NCBI RefSeq assembly: GCF_003289645.1
Contig: NZ_QLYX01000013.1
Span: forward strand, 185,754-249,753
Reading direction: 5' to 3'
DNA from: Actinomadura craniellae
Lineage (GTDB): Bacteria > Actinomycetota > Actinomycetes > Streptosporangiales > Streptosporangiaceae
DNA: 64,000 nucleotides
The notes beneath the pieces are model-generated. The model did not search any database. It had not been told where the DNA came from and worked only from the letters and a program-made list of their open reading frames with translations. Every line of letters begins with the position of its first letter. Positions within the stretch are counted from its first letter, which is position 1. The position numbers were made by a program, and so were the translations under genes. This document shows positions 46,086 through 54,095 of this stretch, in pieces.

Positions 46086-46909
46086 CCGGCGAGCCATTCG
46101 GGCCGGTCGGGGTACCGGCCGGAGCGCGCCGTGCGGGGCCGGGCCGAGCCGGGGACGGGCAGCCAGCCGCGCGGTTCGGCCACGCGGGTGAGCAGGTGCT
46201 CGACATAGGCGTCGCGGACGGCGTCGGCGTCGGCGAAGCCGGGCTCGTCCGCCAGCCAGGGGTCGGGCACCAGCGCGGTGGCCGCGCGCAGCAGCTCCTC
46301 GGTGATCTGGGGGGCGAGCAGGGCGTCCGCCTCGGCCAGTTCGGTGGCGGCGCCGGCCAGCACGTGGTCGCCGGCGTCGTAGGACCGGGTGACCAGGGTG
46401 CCGGCGTTGGCCCAGGCGTGGTGGAAGATCAGGCTCGCGCCGTGGTCGATCAGCCAGACGTCGCCGTGCCAGACGAGCATGTTGGGGTTGCGCCAGCTGC
46501 GGTCGACGTTGTCGATGAACGCGTCGAACCACAGCAGCCGGGAGGCGAACCCGGGTTCGGCCGTCCAGCCCAGCGGGTCGTAGCCGAGTGATCCTGGCAG
46601 GAAGTCGACGCCCAGGTTCCAGCCCGTGCTGGCCTTGAGCAGGTCTTGCACGTCGGAGTCGGGTTCGTGCCGGGCGATCACCGGGTCGAGGTCGACGATG
46701 GCCTGGTCGGGGACCCGGAAGCCGAGCCGCCGGCCCAGCTCGCCGGCGATCACTTCGGCGACCAGCGCCTTGCGGCCCTGCCCGGCGCCGACGAACTTGA
46801 CGACGTAGGTGCCGAGGTCATCGGCCTCGACCACGCCGGGCAGCGAGCCGCCCTCGCGCAGCGGTGTCACGTAGCGGGTGGCGGTGACGAGTGGCAACAC
46901 GGTGCTCAC
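46082..46909 (-). CDS. HipA-family kinase-like protein
   Basis: 275 residues from GTG 46909. HipA-like fold: GTYVVKFVGAGQGRKALVAEVIAGELG (ATP-binding Lys region), WFDAFIDNVDRSWRNPNMLVW (catalytic Asp/Asn region), and VWLIDHGASLIFHH (the Mg-binding Asp). It lacks the HipB antitoxin partner and instead overlaps DUF3037. Full HipA phosphorylates a tRNA synthetase; this shorter class has not been assigned. GATTAT on the minus strand (46926-46931) lies 16 nt from the start and overlaps the divergent gene's -10. Confidence 0.8.
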   Translation of the reverse strand: MSTVLPLVTATRYVTPLREGGSLPGVVEADDLGTYVVKFVGAGQGRKALVAEVIAGELGRRLGFRVPDQAIVDLDPVIARHEPDSDVQDLLKASTGWNLGVDFLPGSLGYDPLGWTAEPGFASRLLWFDAFIDNVDRSWRNPNMLVWHGDVWLIDHGASLIFHHAWANAGTLVTRSYDAGDHVLAGAATELAEADALLAPQITEELLRAATALVPDPWLADEPGFADADAVRDAYVEHLLTRVAEPRGWLPVPGSARPRTARSGRYPDRPEWLAG

Positions 46910-46937
46910 CGTAGCGGGTGCGCGGATAATCGGCGGT

Positions 46938-47594
46938 ATGGAGCTGGTGGACCTGTCGATGCCGGTGACGACGGGTATGCCGGTCTACCCCGGCGACCCC
47001 GAGGTGGAGCTGGCGCCCGCGCTGACCGTGGCGGCGGAGGGGGTGAACGTGCTGCGGCTGAGCCTGGGCTCGCAGACGGGCACCCATGTGGACGCGCCGT
47101 ACCACGTCGACGACGCGCTGCCCCGGCTGGACGAGCTGCCGCTGAGCCGCTTCACCGGGCCCGCCGTGGTGCTGGACGCCTGGGGGCTGCCGCCGCGTGC
47201 CCGGATCGGTCCGGAGGCGCTGCCGCCTGGCCTGGGCCCGGGGACGGTGCTGCTGGTGGCCACCGGCTGGTCGGCGCACTGGGGCACCCCGGCGGCCGCC
47301 GCCCATCCGTACCTGTCGCGGGAGGCGGCCGGGGCCGTGGTGGCCGCGGGTGTCCGCACGGTCGGCATCGACGCGCCGAGCGTGGACCCGGCGGGGGAGG
47401 CGGATCTGCCCGCGCACCGGGTGCTGTGCGGGGCGCACGCGGTGATCGCGGAGAACCTCACCGGTCTCGACCGGCTGCTCGCCGCCCAGGCGGCGGGCCG
47501 TTCCATCGAGGTCTCGCTCTTCCCGCTGGCCCTGGCGGGCGCCGACGGCGCTCCCGTCCGCGCCGTCGCCCGCCTGGGCGGGCCGCAAACCTAG
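46938..47594 (+). CDS. Cyclase-family (kynurenine-formamidase-like) hydrolase
   Basis: 218 residues from ATG 46938. The metal-dependent cyclase motif SQTGTHVDAPYHVDD (HxGTHxDxPxH-like) lies near residue 50. VRTVGIDAPSVDPAGEADLPAH and the ENLTGLDRL C-terminal block are typical. Reaction type: hydrolysis of N-formyl or cyclic amide substrates, exact substrate unknown. GATAAT (46925-46930) is 7 nt before the ATG, so it is leaderless. It shares a 28-nt gap with the divergent HipA-like gene. Confidence 0.87.
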   Translation: MELVDLSMPVTTGMPVYPGDPEVELAPALTVAAEGVNVLRLSLGSQTGTHVDAPYHVDDALPRLDELPLSRFTGPAVVLDAWGLPPRARIGPEALPPGLGPGTVLLVATGWSAHWGTPAAAAHPYLSREAAGAVVAAGVRTVGIDAPSVDPAGEADLPAHRVLCGAHAVIAENLTGLDRLLAAQAAGRSIEVSLFPLALAGADGAPVRAVARLGGPQT

Positions 47595-47617
47595 CAACCG
47601 CTTGGTAGGGTGAGTGG

Positions 47618-48496
47618 ATGCGACTCGGGATCACCATGTTCGCGACCGACCGGACCATGCCGCCGCACGAACTGGCCCGGGCGGCCGAGGAGCGCGGCTT
47701 CGCCTCGCTGTTCCTGCCCGAGCACACCCACATCCCGGTGGCGCGGACCACCCCGCCGCCGACCGGGGACGCCACGCTGCCCGAGGAGTACGCCCGCACG
47801 CTCGACCCGCTGGTCGCGCTGGCGGCCGCCGCGTCGGTGACCGACCGGATCGGCCTCGGCACCGGGGTCTGCCTGCCCGCCCAGCGCGAGCCGATCGTCA
47901 CCGCCAAGGCTGTCGCGACCCTGGATCACCTGTCGGACGGCCGGTTCACGCTGGGCATCGGCTACGGCTGGAACGTGGAGGAGGCCGCGCACCACGGCGT
48001 GCCGTGGCCGTCCCGCCGGGACGTGGTGCGCGAGCACATGCTCGCGATGCGGGAGTTGTGGGCGCGGGAGGAAGCGGCGTTCGCGGGGGAGCACGTGCGG
48101 TTCGCCGCGAGCTGGGCGTGGCCGAAGCCGGCCGGCCGGATCCCGGTGCTGATCGGCGGCGCGGCCGGCCCCACCCTCTTCGCGCACGTCGCCGAGTACG
48201 GCGACGGCTGGATGCCGATCGGCGGCGCCGGGATCGGCGCGGCCCTGCCCGCGCTGCGCGCCGCGTGCGACCGGGCGGGGCGTCCGATGGCCGCGGTGGT
48301 CCCGTTCGGCACCCTGCCCAGCCCCGCGAAGCTGGACCACTACGCCGGGCTGGGCGTGGCCGAGGTCGTGCTGCGGGTCCCGGCGGGCGACCGCGACGCG
48401 GTGCTGCCCGTCCTGGACGAGTACGCGACCGCGTACCTGCCGGAGTGGGCCGGTCAGCGGATCATCGGGAAGCAGAGCCAGGTGGGGAAGCGGTAG
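47618..48496 (+). CDS. LLM-class F420-dependent oxidoreductase
   Basis: 292 residues from ATG 47618, with TAGGGT 6 nt upstream (leaderless). A luciferase-like TIM barrel: FASLFLPEHTHIPVA, DRIGLGTGVCLPAQREPIVTAKAVATLD, GRFTLGIGYGWNVEEAAHHG, and PVLIGGAAGPTLFAHVAEYGDGWMP. Members in actinobacteria use coenzyme F420. The substrate cannot be predicted. The last 43 nt overlap the convergent DUF4870 gene, an unusually long coding overlap. Confidence 0.87.
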   Translation: MRLGITMFATDRTMPPHELARAAEERGFASLFLPEHTHIPVARTTPPPTGDATLPEEYARTLDPLVALAAAASVTDRIGLGTGVCLPAQREPIVTAKAVATLDHLSDGRFTLGIGYGWNVEEAAHHGVPWPSRRDVVREHMLAMRELWAREEAAFAGEHVRFAASWAWPKPAGRIPVLIGGAAGPTLFAHVAEYGDGWMPIGGAGIGAALPALRAACDRAGRPMAAVVPFGTLPSPAKLDHYAGLGVAEVVLRVPAGDRDAVLPVLDEYATAYLPEWAGQRIIGKQSQVGKR

Positions 48497-48969
48497 TACA
48501 CGCCCTTGCTCGCCTTGATCGTGCCCAGGATCAGGAAGACCCACTGGGCGATCATGTGCAGCAGGAACGTCGGGAGGGCCAGCAGGAACCAGGCCGGGTT
48601 CTCGGTGAGGATCGCCGGCACGATCGCGACCAGGAACGGAACGAGGATCTGGATGAGGATCGTGATCTGGTAGTTCAGCGCCTGGGCGGAGTGGAACCGG
48701 ACGAAGGCCGACTCCCGGCGCTTGACGAAGTAGGTCACCAGCGGCGCGATGAAACCGATGAGCAGGGTGCCCAGGTAGGCCATCAGCGCCCAGGTGGTCT
48801 CGTCGGAGGAGACCGGGCCGCCCTGCTGCTGCCCGCCGGGGTTGCCGGGCGGACCGTACCCCCACTGCTGGTCGTAGCGGGGTGCCTGCCCGTAGGGCGA
48901 GGCGTGCGGCGGCGGCTGCTCGGGGTGCGGTGGCTGCTCGGGAGTGCCGGGTGGAGGGGGCTGCGTCAC
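48454..48969 (-). CDS. DUF4870 membrane protein
   Basis: 171 residues from GTG 48969 (VTQPPPPGTPE), 6 nt after GAGGA. A Pro/Gly/Gln-rich cytoplasmic N-terminus is followed by three or four membrane helices (LMAYLGTLLIGFIAPLVTYFV, ITILIQILVPFLVAIVPAI, LLALPTFLLHMIAQWVFLIL). ESAFVRFHSAQALNYQI is the DUF4870 signature. Function unknown. Its C-terminal codons overlap the convergent LLM gene by 43 nt. Confidence 0.85.
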   Translation of the reverse strand: MTQPPPPGTPEQPPHPEQPPPHASPYGQAPRYDQQWGYGPPGNPGGQQQGGPVSSDETTWALMAYLGTLLIGFIAPLVTYFVKRRESAFVRFHSAQALNYQITILIQILVPFLVAIVPAILTENPAWFLLALPTFLLHMIAQWVFLILGTIKASKGVYYRFPTWLCFPMIR

Positions 48970-49152
48970 CGGATTCCTCGGAGGTCGGGGGGCTGAATGG
49001 GGCAAACCTATCGTCTGCCCTCTCTTTTCGCCCGGATCAGCGATTCCGGACCCGACCGGCCGGCGGCCGGTGTGAGCTTGGTCAACTCCGCGCCCGGCAG
49101 GCGGAACGGCAATCTAGAATCCGATTCGAATGGCACTACGGTGGGGGACAGC

Positions 49153-49797
49153 GTGGAGACACTGGCCGAAATCATGGCCCGGGTGATGCGGGAACGGCAG
49201 GCCGACGCTCTCACCGAGGAGCGGGCGGCGGTCCGGGCCGCGCTCGCGGACGAGGTGCGCGGACTGATCGAGGCCACGGTCTTCACCGGTGTCGACGACG
49301 CCGAGATCGACGCGGTCCGCGCAGAGGTCGCCGCCCTGACCGCCCGCCTGTCGGCCGTCCGCCGGAGCACCCCGCCGACCTCGGTGGACGGGCTGTACGG
49401 CCTCGACAGCCAGATCGCCAACCCGGTCTCGGGCGCGCTGAACCCGGTGGCGCCGCCGGTGCGGATCGAGACGCTGCCCGGTGGCGGCGCCTATGCCGAG
49501 TTCACCCTGAGCCATGTCTACGAGGGCCCGCCGCACATGGTGCACGGCGGGGTGTCGGCGCTCATCCTCGACCAGTTGCTCGGCCTCGCCGCGGCGGCCA
49601 ACGGCACCCCGGGCATGACCGCCACCCTCTCCCTCACCTACCGGCGCCCCACCCTGCTCGGTGTGCCGCTGCGCGCCGAGGCCAGAGTCGCCCGGGTGGA
49701 GGGGCGCAAGCGCTTCGTGGACGCTCAGGTCCTCGACCCCGACGGCAAGGTCACCATCGAGGCCACCGCGATGTTCGTCCAGCCCCGGGTCGGCTGA
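49153..49797 (+). CDS. PaaI-type hotdog thioesterase
   Basis: 214 residues from GTG 49153, preceded by GGGGGA; GTG 49141 is also possible. An N-terminal charged helical region of about 75 residues precedes a hotdog fold: HMVHGGVSALILDQLLGLAA (the helix with the catalytic His/Asp/Asn environment), then PTLLGVPLRAEARVARVEGRKRF. It is probably an acyl-CoA thioesterase. It is divergent from DUF4870, and PfkB follows after 81 nt. Confidence 0.82.
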   Translation: METLAEIMARVMRERQADALTEERAAVRAALADEVRGLIEATVFTGVDDAEIDAVRAEVAALTARLSAVRRSTPPTSVDGLYGLDSQIANPVSGALNPVAPPVRIETLPGGGAYAEFTLSHVYEGPPHMVHGGVSALILDQLLGLAAAANGTPGMTATLSLTYRRPTLLGVPLRAEARVARVEGRKRFVDAQVLDPDGKVTIEATAMFVQPRVG

Positions 49798-49878
49798 ATC
49801 CGCCGGCGATCCCGCGTTGGGAGGGCCGGCGAGCGGGGTACCCGCCGGGGGACGACGCCCCCTGGTGGAAGAGGAGAC

Positions 49879-50805
49879 ATGACCGACGCCCCCGCAGGGA
49901 TCTTCATCGGCCTGTGCACCCTGGACGTCATCCAGTCGGTGGATCACGTCCCCGGCCCCGACGAGAAGATCACCGCGTTCCGGCAGACGGTGGCGGCGGG
50001 CGGTCCCGCCGCCAACGCGGCCGTGGCCTTCTCCGGGCTGGGCGGTACGGCGACGCTGCTCACCGGGGTGGGCCGGCACCCGCTGGCGGCCGGGATCCGG
50101 GCCGACCTGCGGGACGGCGGGGTGGACCTGATCGACCTGGACCCGGATCGCGATGACCCCCCGGCCGTGTCGACGATCATGGTGACCGCCGGGACCGGCG
50201 AGCGGGCGGTCGTGTCCACGAACGCCGGCGGGTACGCCCTCCGGCCGCCGGAGCGGTTCGCGAGACTCGTCGGGCACGGGTCGGTGGTCCAGGTGGACGG
50301 CCACCATCCCGGGCTCGCGGCGGCGGGGGTCCGGACGGCCCGCGACCTGGGACGCCCGACGCTGCTGGACGGCGGGAGCTGGAAAGCCGGCACCCGGGAC
50401 CTGCTGCCGTACATCGACGTGGCCGTCTGCTCGGCCGACTTCCGGCCGCCGGGCGTCACGGACCACCGGGAGGTGCTCCGCCTGCTGCGGGAGGCGGGCG
50501 TCACCTGGGCCGCGATCACCCGCGGTGCCGAGGACGTGCTGTGGGCGGGGCCGGACGGGGCCGGGCGTGTCCCCGTCCCCCGCACCGCGGTCGTCGACAC
50601 GCTGGGGGCCGGCGACGTCTTCCACGGGGCGCTGGCCGTCGAACTGGCGGCGGGCCTGGCCGCGTTCGACTTCGTCGGGGCGCTGGAGCGGGCGGCCGGC
50701 GTCGCCGCCGCGGCGTGCGCCTCGTTCGGCACCCGGGACTGGATCAGTCCGCCTGGTACTCGTAGATCTGGACGATCGGCGGCCCGTCGTGCCAGGTGGC
50801 GATGA
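49879..50805 (+). CDS. PfkB-family carbohydrate kinase
   Basis: 308 residues from ATG 49879, behind GAGGAG. N-terminal VAAGGPAANAAVAFSGLGG substrate-binding motif and C-terminal DTLGAGDVFHGAL catalytic motif (Asp base). It phosphorylates a sugar or nucleoside that cannot be named from the sequence. The last 62 nt overlap the convergent anchored-protein gene. Confidence 0.88.
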   Translation: MTDAPAGIFIGLCTLDVIQSVDHVPGPDEKITAFRQTVAAGGPAANAAVAFSGLGGTATLLTGVGRHPLAAGIRADLRDGGVDLIDLDPDRDDPPAVSTIMVTAGTGERAVVSTNAGGYALRPPERFARLVGHGSVVQVDGHHPGLAAAGVRTARDLGRPTLLDGGSWKAGTRDLLPYIDVAVCSADFRPPGVTDHREVLRLLREAGVTWAAITRGAEDVLWAGPDGAGRVPVPRTAVVDTLGAGDVFHGALAVELAAGLAAFDFVGALERAAGVAAAACASFGTRDWISPPGTRRSGRSAARRARWR

Positions 50806-51208
50806 TTGATGAGGCGTTGTCGTCGCGGAGGAAGTCCACCCGTAGCCACCCCTCGTTTTTGCCGAGCCGTGTCTCGTAGCCGGGGTTGGGGGTGGCCGAC
50901 ACCAGCTTCACCCGGTCGCTCATGACCTGGAGGGCGGCCCGGCCGCCGCGCACGGTGTAGCTGCGCACGTTGCTCGGCGGATCGGGTTTGCGGGAGGGCC
51001 GTTGCTTCGTCGGGGAGGGCGAGGGGGAGGGGCGGGCCGAAGGCGGTGGGCTCGGGCTGTCGAGGATCACGGGCCCGACGGCGGGCATCGCACCGGGCCG
51101 GTCGAAGATGGCATGCCGAAGAACGTCTCGGACGCCCAGCCAGGACAGCGAGACGGCGAGGACGGTGGCCACCGCCCACGGGGCAACGTACGTGACTGCC
51201 CGCCGCAT
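50744..51208 (-). CDS. Small anchored or secreted protein
   Basis: 154 residues from ATG 51208. N-terminal helix AVATVLAVSLSWLGVRDVL (signal anchor) and a Pro/Ser-rich linker (PSPPPSARPSPSPSPT). The C-terminal domain (SYTVRGGRAALQVMSDRVKLVSATPNPGY, then WLRVDFLRDDNASSIIATWHDGPP) is beta-rich with no family I recognise. The start faces the response-regulator gene across 27 nt and has CACTAT exactly 6 nt upstream. This linkage suggests it could be a target or sensor of the two-component system. Confidence 0.72.
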   Translation of the reverse strand: MRRAVTYVAPWAVATVLAVSLSWLGVRDVLRHAIFDRPGAMPAVGPVILDSPSPPPSARPSPSPSPTKQRPSRKPDPPSNVRSYTVRGGRAALQVMSDRVKLVSATPNPGYETRLGKNEGWLRVDFLRDDNASSIIATWHDGPPIVQIYEYQAD

Positions 51209-51235
51209 TCCGACATAGTGGCATACGGTGCGTGC
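51209..51235. promoter_or_regulatory. 27-nt divergent leaderless promoter pair
   Basis: Between the two divergent starts lie two -10 boxes almost touching: CACTAT for the minus strand (51215-51220) and TACGGT for the plus strand (51224-51229). Each is 6 nt from its own start codon. The -35 regions must therefore lie inside the opposite gene. Confidence 0.55.
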
Positions 51236-51916
51236 ATGGCCAGTGTCCTCGTGGTGGAAGATGATGCGATCGTGCGGGCGGCGCTCATCCGGGACCTGAG
51301 TGCCCGCATGTACACCGTCCGCAGCGCCGGCACGGCCATGGACCTGCTGCGCGAGGTGGCGAGCAGCCCGCCTGACGTGGTCGTCCTCGACCTCGGGCTG
51401 CCCGATCTCGACGGCGCCGAGGCGCTGAAGATGCTGCGCGGCGTGTCGGACGTACCGGTGATCATTGCTACCGCCCGTGACGACGAGGCCGAGATCGTCC
51501 GGCTGCTCAACGCGGGCGCCGACGACTATCTGGTCAAGCCGTTCACCGGAGAGCTGCTGAGCGCCCGGCTGGCGGCCGTGCTGCGCCGGGCCGGACCGGC
51601 CGGGGCCACCGCCGTGCTCCGGGTCGGCGGGCTGTCGGTGGACCCCGACCGGCGCGAGGCCGAACTCGACGGCACGCCGCTGGAGCTGACCCGCCGGGAG
51701 TTCGACCTGCTGGCCTACCTGGCCGCCCGGCCGGGCCGGGTGGTCTCCCGGCGGGAACTGCTCGCCGAGGTCTGGCGGCAGGCCTACGGGGACGACCAGA
51801 CCATCGACGTCCACCTGTCCTGGCTGCGGCGCAAGCTGGGCGAGACGGCGGCGGCCCCCCGCTACCTGCACACCGTGCGGGGGGTGGGGGTGCGGCTGAC
51901 CGCACCGGACCGATGA
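51236..51916 (+). CDS. OmpR/PhoB-family response regulator
   Basis: 226 residues from ATG 51236. The receiver domain has acidic pocket VVEDD (9-10), phospho-acceptor Asp52 in VVVLDLGLPDLDG, and DYLVKPF (Lys switch). The C-terminal winged helix contains LTRREFDLLAYLAARPGRVVSR and DQTIDVHLSWLRRKLG. It overlaps the next kinase by 4 nt (ATGA), so the two form one operon. The signal is unknown. Confidence 0.93.
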   Translation: MASVLVVEDDAIVRAALIRDLSARMYTVRSAGTAMDLLREVASSPPDVVVLDLGLPDLDGAEALKMLRGVSDVPVIIATARDDEAEIVRLLNAGADDYLVKPFTGELLSARLAAVLRRAGPAGATAVLRVGGLSVDPDRREAELDGTPLELTRREFDLLAYLAARPGRVVSRRELLAEVWRQAYGDDQTIDVHLSWLRRKLGETAAAPRYLHTVRGVGVRLTAPDR

Positions 51917-53226
51917 GAAGGGTCGTCTTCCTGGTCTCGCTGGCCGTCACCTCGATGGTGGCGCTGGCGTTCCTCGTGCCGCTCGCGCTCACCGTCCGGG
52001 AGATCGCCCGGGACCGGGCGCTGACCGACGCAGAGCGGCAGGCCAACGCGATCGGCCCCGTCCTGGTCGTCACCGCCGAGCGGTCGGCGCTGGAGCGGGC
52101 GGTGGCCAGTACCCAGGCCGGTGCGGCCCGGCGGATGGCCGTGCACCTGCCCGACGGCGGGCGGGTCGGGCCCGGCTGGGCCGGGCGGGCGGAGCTGACC
52201 GAGGCGGCCCGGCGCGGCAAGTCCTACGCGGCCCCGGTCGGCGGTGGCTACGCGTTCCTCCAGCCGGTCACGCTGGACCAGGACAAGACGGCCGTGGTGG
52301 AGGTCTACCTGCCCGCGGGCGATCTCTCGCAGGGCGTCGGCACCGCCTGGCTGGTCATGACGCTGGTGGGCAGCGCCCTGGTGGCGGGCTCGGTGCTGGT
52401 GGCCGACCGGCTGGGCGCCCGCATGGTCCGGGCCACCCGGCGGCTGGCCGACGCCGCCGGGGCGCTGGGCGACGGCGACCTGAGCGTGCGGGTCGATCCA
52501 CAGGGGCCGCCGGAGCTGGTCGAGGCCGGCATCGCGTTCAACGCGATGGCCGACCACGTGACGCAGCTGCTCGCCGCGGAGCGGGAGATGGCCGCCGACC
52601 TGTCGCACCGGCTGCGCACCCCGCTGGCCGCGCTGCGGCTGAACGTCGAGGCGCTGACCCCCGGCCCGGTCGCCGACCAGACCCGGGCGGCCGTCGACCA
52701 GCTCGAACGCGAGGTGGACCTGATCATCCGCACCGCCCGCCGGCCGCGCGGCCGGGGCAGTTGCGACGCTGCCAAGGTGCTGCGCGAGCGGGTCGGTTTC
52801 TGGTCGGCGTTGGCCGAGGACGAGGGCCGGGCGTGCGAGCTGATCAGCGCCGACCGGCCCGCCCCGGTGCCGCTGCCCGCCGGGGAACTGGAGGCCGCGG
52901 TGGACGCGCTGCTGGGCAACGTCTTCCGGCACACCGGGGAGGGCACCGCGTTCGCCGTCACCCTGCACGTGGGGGAGGGGGTCACCGGCATCCTGGTCGC
53001 CGACGCCGGCCGGGGCATCGCCGACCCGGTCGCGGCGTTGGAGCGCGGGCGCAGCAGCCAGGGCTCCACCGGGCTCGGCCTGGACATCGCCCGCCGGGCG
53101 GCCGAGTCCACCGGTGGTCACCTGCGCATCGAGCGTTCCGCGCTGGGCGGCGCGCAGGTCCAGATGTGGCTGCGCACGGGTGCCCGGGCGCCGTCCCGCC
53201 GGGGGCTGCGCCGCCGCCCGCGATGA
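51913..53226 (+). CDS. Sensor histidine kinase
   Basis: 437 residues, coupled to the response regulator. Two membrane helices (about 6-28, FLVSLAVTSMVALAFLVPLAL, and 143-163) flank an extracytoplasmic sensor of about 115 residues. HAMP follows, then the H-box AADLSHRLRTPLAALRL with His232, a compact DHp, and HATPase motifs DALLGNVFRHTGEG (N box), VADAGRGIAD (G1) and GSTGLGLDIARRAAEST (G2). The sensor shows no nameable ligand-binding motif. Confidence 0.93.
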   Translation: MRRVVFLVSLAVTSMVALAFLVPLALTVREIARDRALTDAERQANAIGPVLVVTAERSALERAVASTQAGAARRMAVHLPDGGRVGPGWAGRAELTEAARRGKSYAAPVGGGYAFLQPVTLDQDKTAVVEVYLPAGDLSQGVGTAWLVMTLVGSALVAGSVLVADRLGARMVRATRRLADAAGALGDGDLSVRVDPQGPPELVEAGIAFNAMADHVTQLLAAEREMAADLSHRLRTPLAALRLNVEALTPGPVADQTRAAVDQLEREVDLIIRTARRPRGRGSCDAAKVLRERVGFWSALAEDEGRACELISADRPAPVPLPAGELEAAVDALLGNVFRHTGEGTAFAVTLHVGEGVTGILVADAGRGIADPVAALERGRSSQGSTGLGLDIARRAAESTGGHLRIERSALGGAQVQMWLRTGARAPSRRGLRRRPR

Positions 53227-53396
53227 CGGGGACGGGTGGGGGATTAGCGCCCGCTCAGCGCCCCCTTAAGGGAGTTTTAAACGCCTTCTGCCCGGGCGGC
53301 GGCGCGGTTAGCGTGATCGTGTCACCGCATCGAGAGCACGGAGGTCGAGCCGCTGGAGTCAATGGCGATCGTCGACGCAGGTCGAGACTGAGGTGT

Positions 53397-53439
53397 GCGA
53401 TCCGTACGGCCCCACCCGCTCGGGGGCCGTGCGGATCGC
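53397..53439. terminator. Long hairpin past the tetR gene
   Basis: A 17-bp stem with a single G-U-type mismatch: left arm 53397-53413 (GCGATCCGTACGGCCCC), right arm 53423-53439, 9-nt loop. It lies just beyond the minus-strand TetR stop at 53445. Confidence 0.7.
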
Positions 53440-53444
53440 TGTTC

Positions 53445-54002
53445 TCATGTCCGGGGCAGGACGCCGAGCAGGAACAGGCGCAGCGAGTCCGCGGTGCCGG
53501 CGGCCGAGTCGCCGGTGGAGAGGCGGCGCAGGGCGAGCCCGTACATCAGGGCCACCGCGGTCGGGGCGTGCCGCTCGGCGTCCGGGATGCCCAGCGCGTT
53601 CAGGATCGCCGTGGCCAGCCGGTCGTAGGCGGCGAACGAACGGGTCACCGCGTCCCGCACCCCGGGGTCGCGGGCGGCCTGCAGGTGCAGTTCGAGGGTG
53701 GCGATCTGGTCGGGGCCGTGGGAGACGGCCTCGACCGCCTTCTCGATCTCGTCGGCGGCCTGCTCGGGGGCGACGACGCTGTCGCGCAGCCGCTCGGAGT
53801 ACTCGGCGATGCGGGCGATCTCGTCGTCGACGAAGCGGTTCAGGCACTCGCGCAGCAGGTCGGTCTGGCTGGGGAAGTGGTAGGTCAGCGAGCCGAGCGA
53901 GACCCCCGCCGCGCGGGCCACCGCCCGGTTGGTGAGGGCACCGACGCCCCGCTCGGAGATCAGGTGCAGGGCGGCGTGCAGGATTCGGTCGCGAGCGCTC
54001 AT
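53445..54002 (-). CDS. TetR-family repressor of the amidase gene
   Basis: 185 residues from ATG 54002 (MSARDRILHAALHLISERG). The HTH is AVARAAGVSLGSLTYHFPSQTDLL (about 28-50). The C-terminal ligand domain has helical character with no identified ligand. It is divergent from the amidase gene, and the 24-bp palindrome between them (54056-54079) is the obvious operator. It may thus sense an amide or the amidase product. Confidence 0.88.
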   Translation of the reverse strand: MSARDRILHAALHLISERGVGALTNRAVARAAGVSLGSLTYHFPSQTDLLRECLNRFVDDEIARIAEYSERLRDSVVAPEQAADEIEKAVEAVSHGPDQIATLELHLQAARDPGVRDAVTRSFAAYDRLATAILNALGIPDAERHAPTAVALMYGLALRRLSTGDSAAGTADSLRLFLLGVLPRT

Positions 54003-54055
54003 CGTGATCAAGTGTCCCGCATCGGCCGGGGTTCCCGGCGCGCGGCCGGCCCGGA

Positions 54056-54079
54056 TATCGTTCGTTCGAACGAACGATA
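54056..54079. promoter_or_regulatory. Perfect 24-bp palindrome, probable TetR operator
   Basis: Half-site TATCGTTCGTTC (54056-54067) followed immediately by its exact reverse complement (54068-54079). It sits between the divergent tetR and amidase genes, 53 nt and 16 nt from their starts. Binding by the adjacent TetR is inferred. Confidence 0.8.
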
Positions 54080-54095
54080 GCGGAGGACGGCGCCG

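Noticed and set aside
51002..51235. Longer response-regulator N-terminus beginning at 51002
   Set aside because: Receiver domains start at MASVLVVEDD; the upstream frame is antisense to the anchored-protein gene and has no family sequence.
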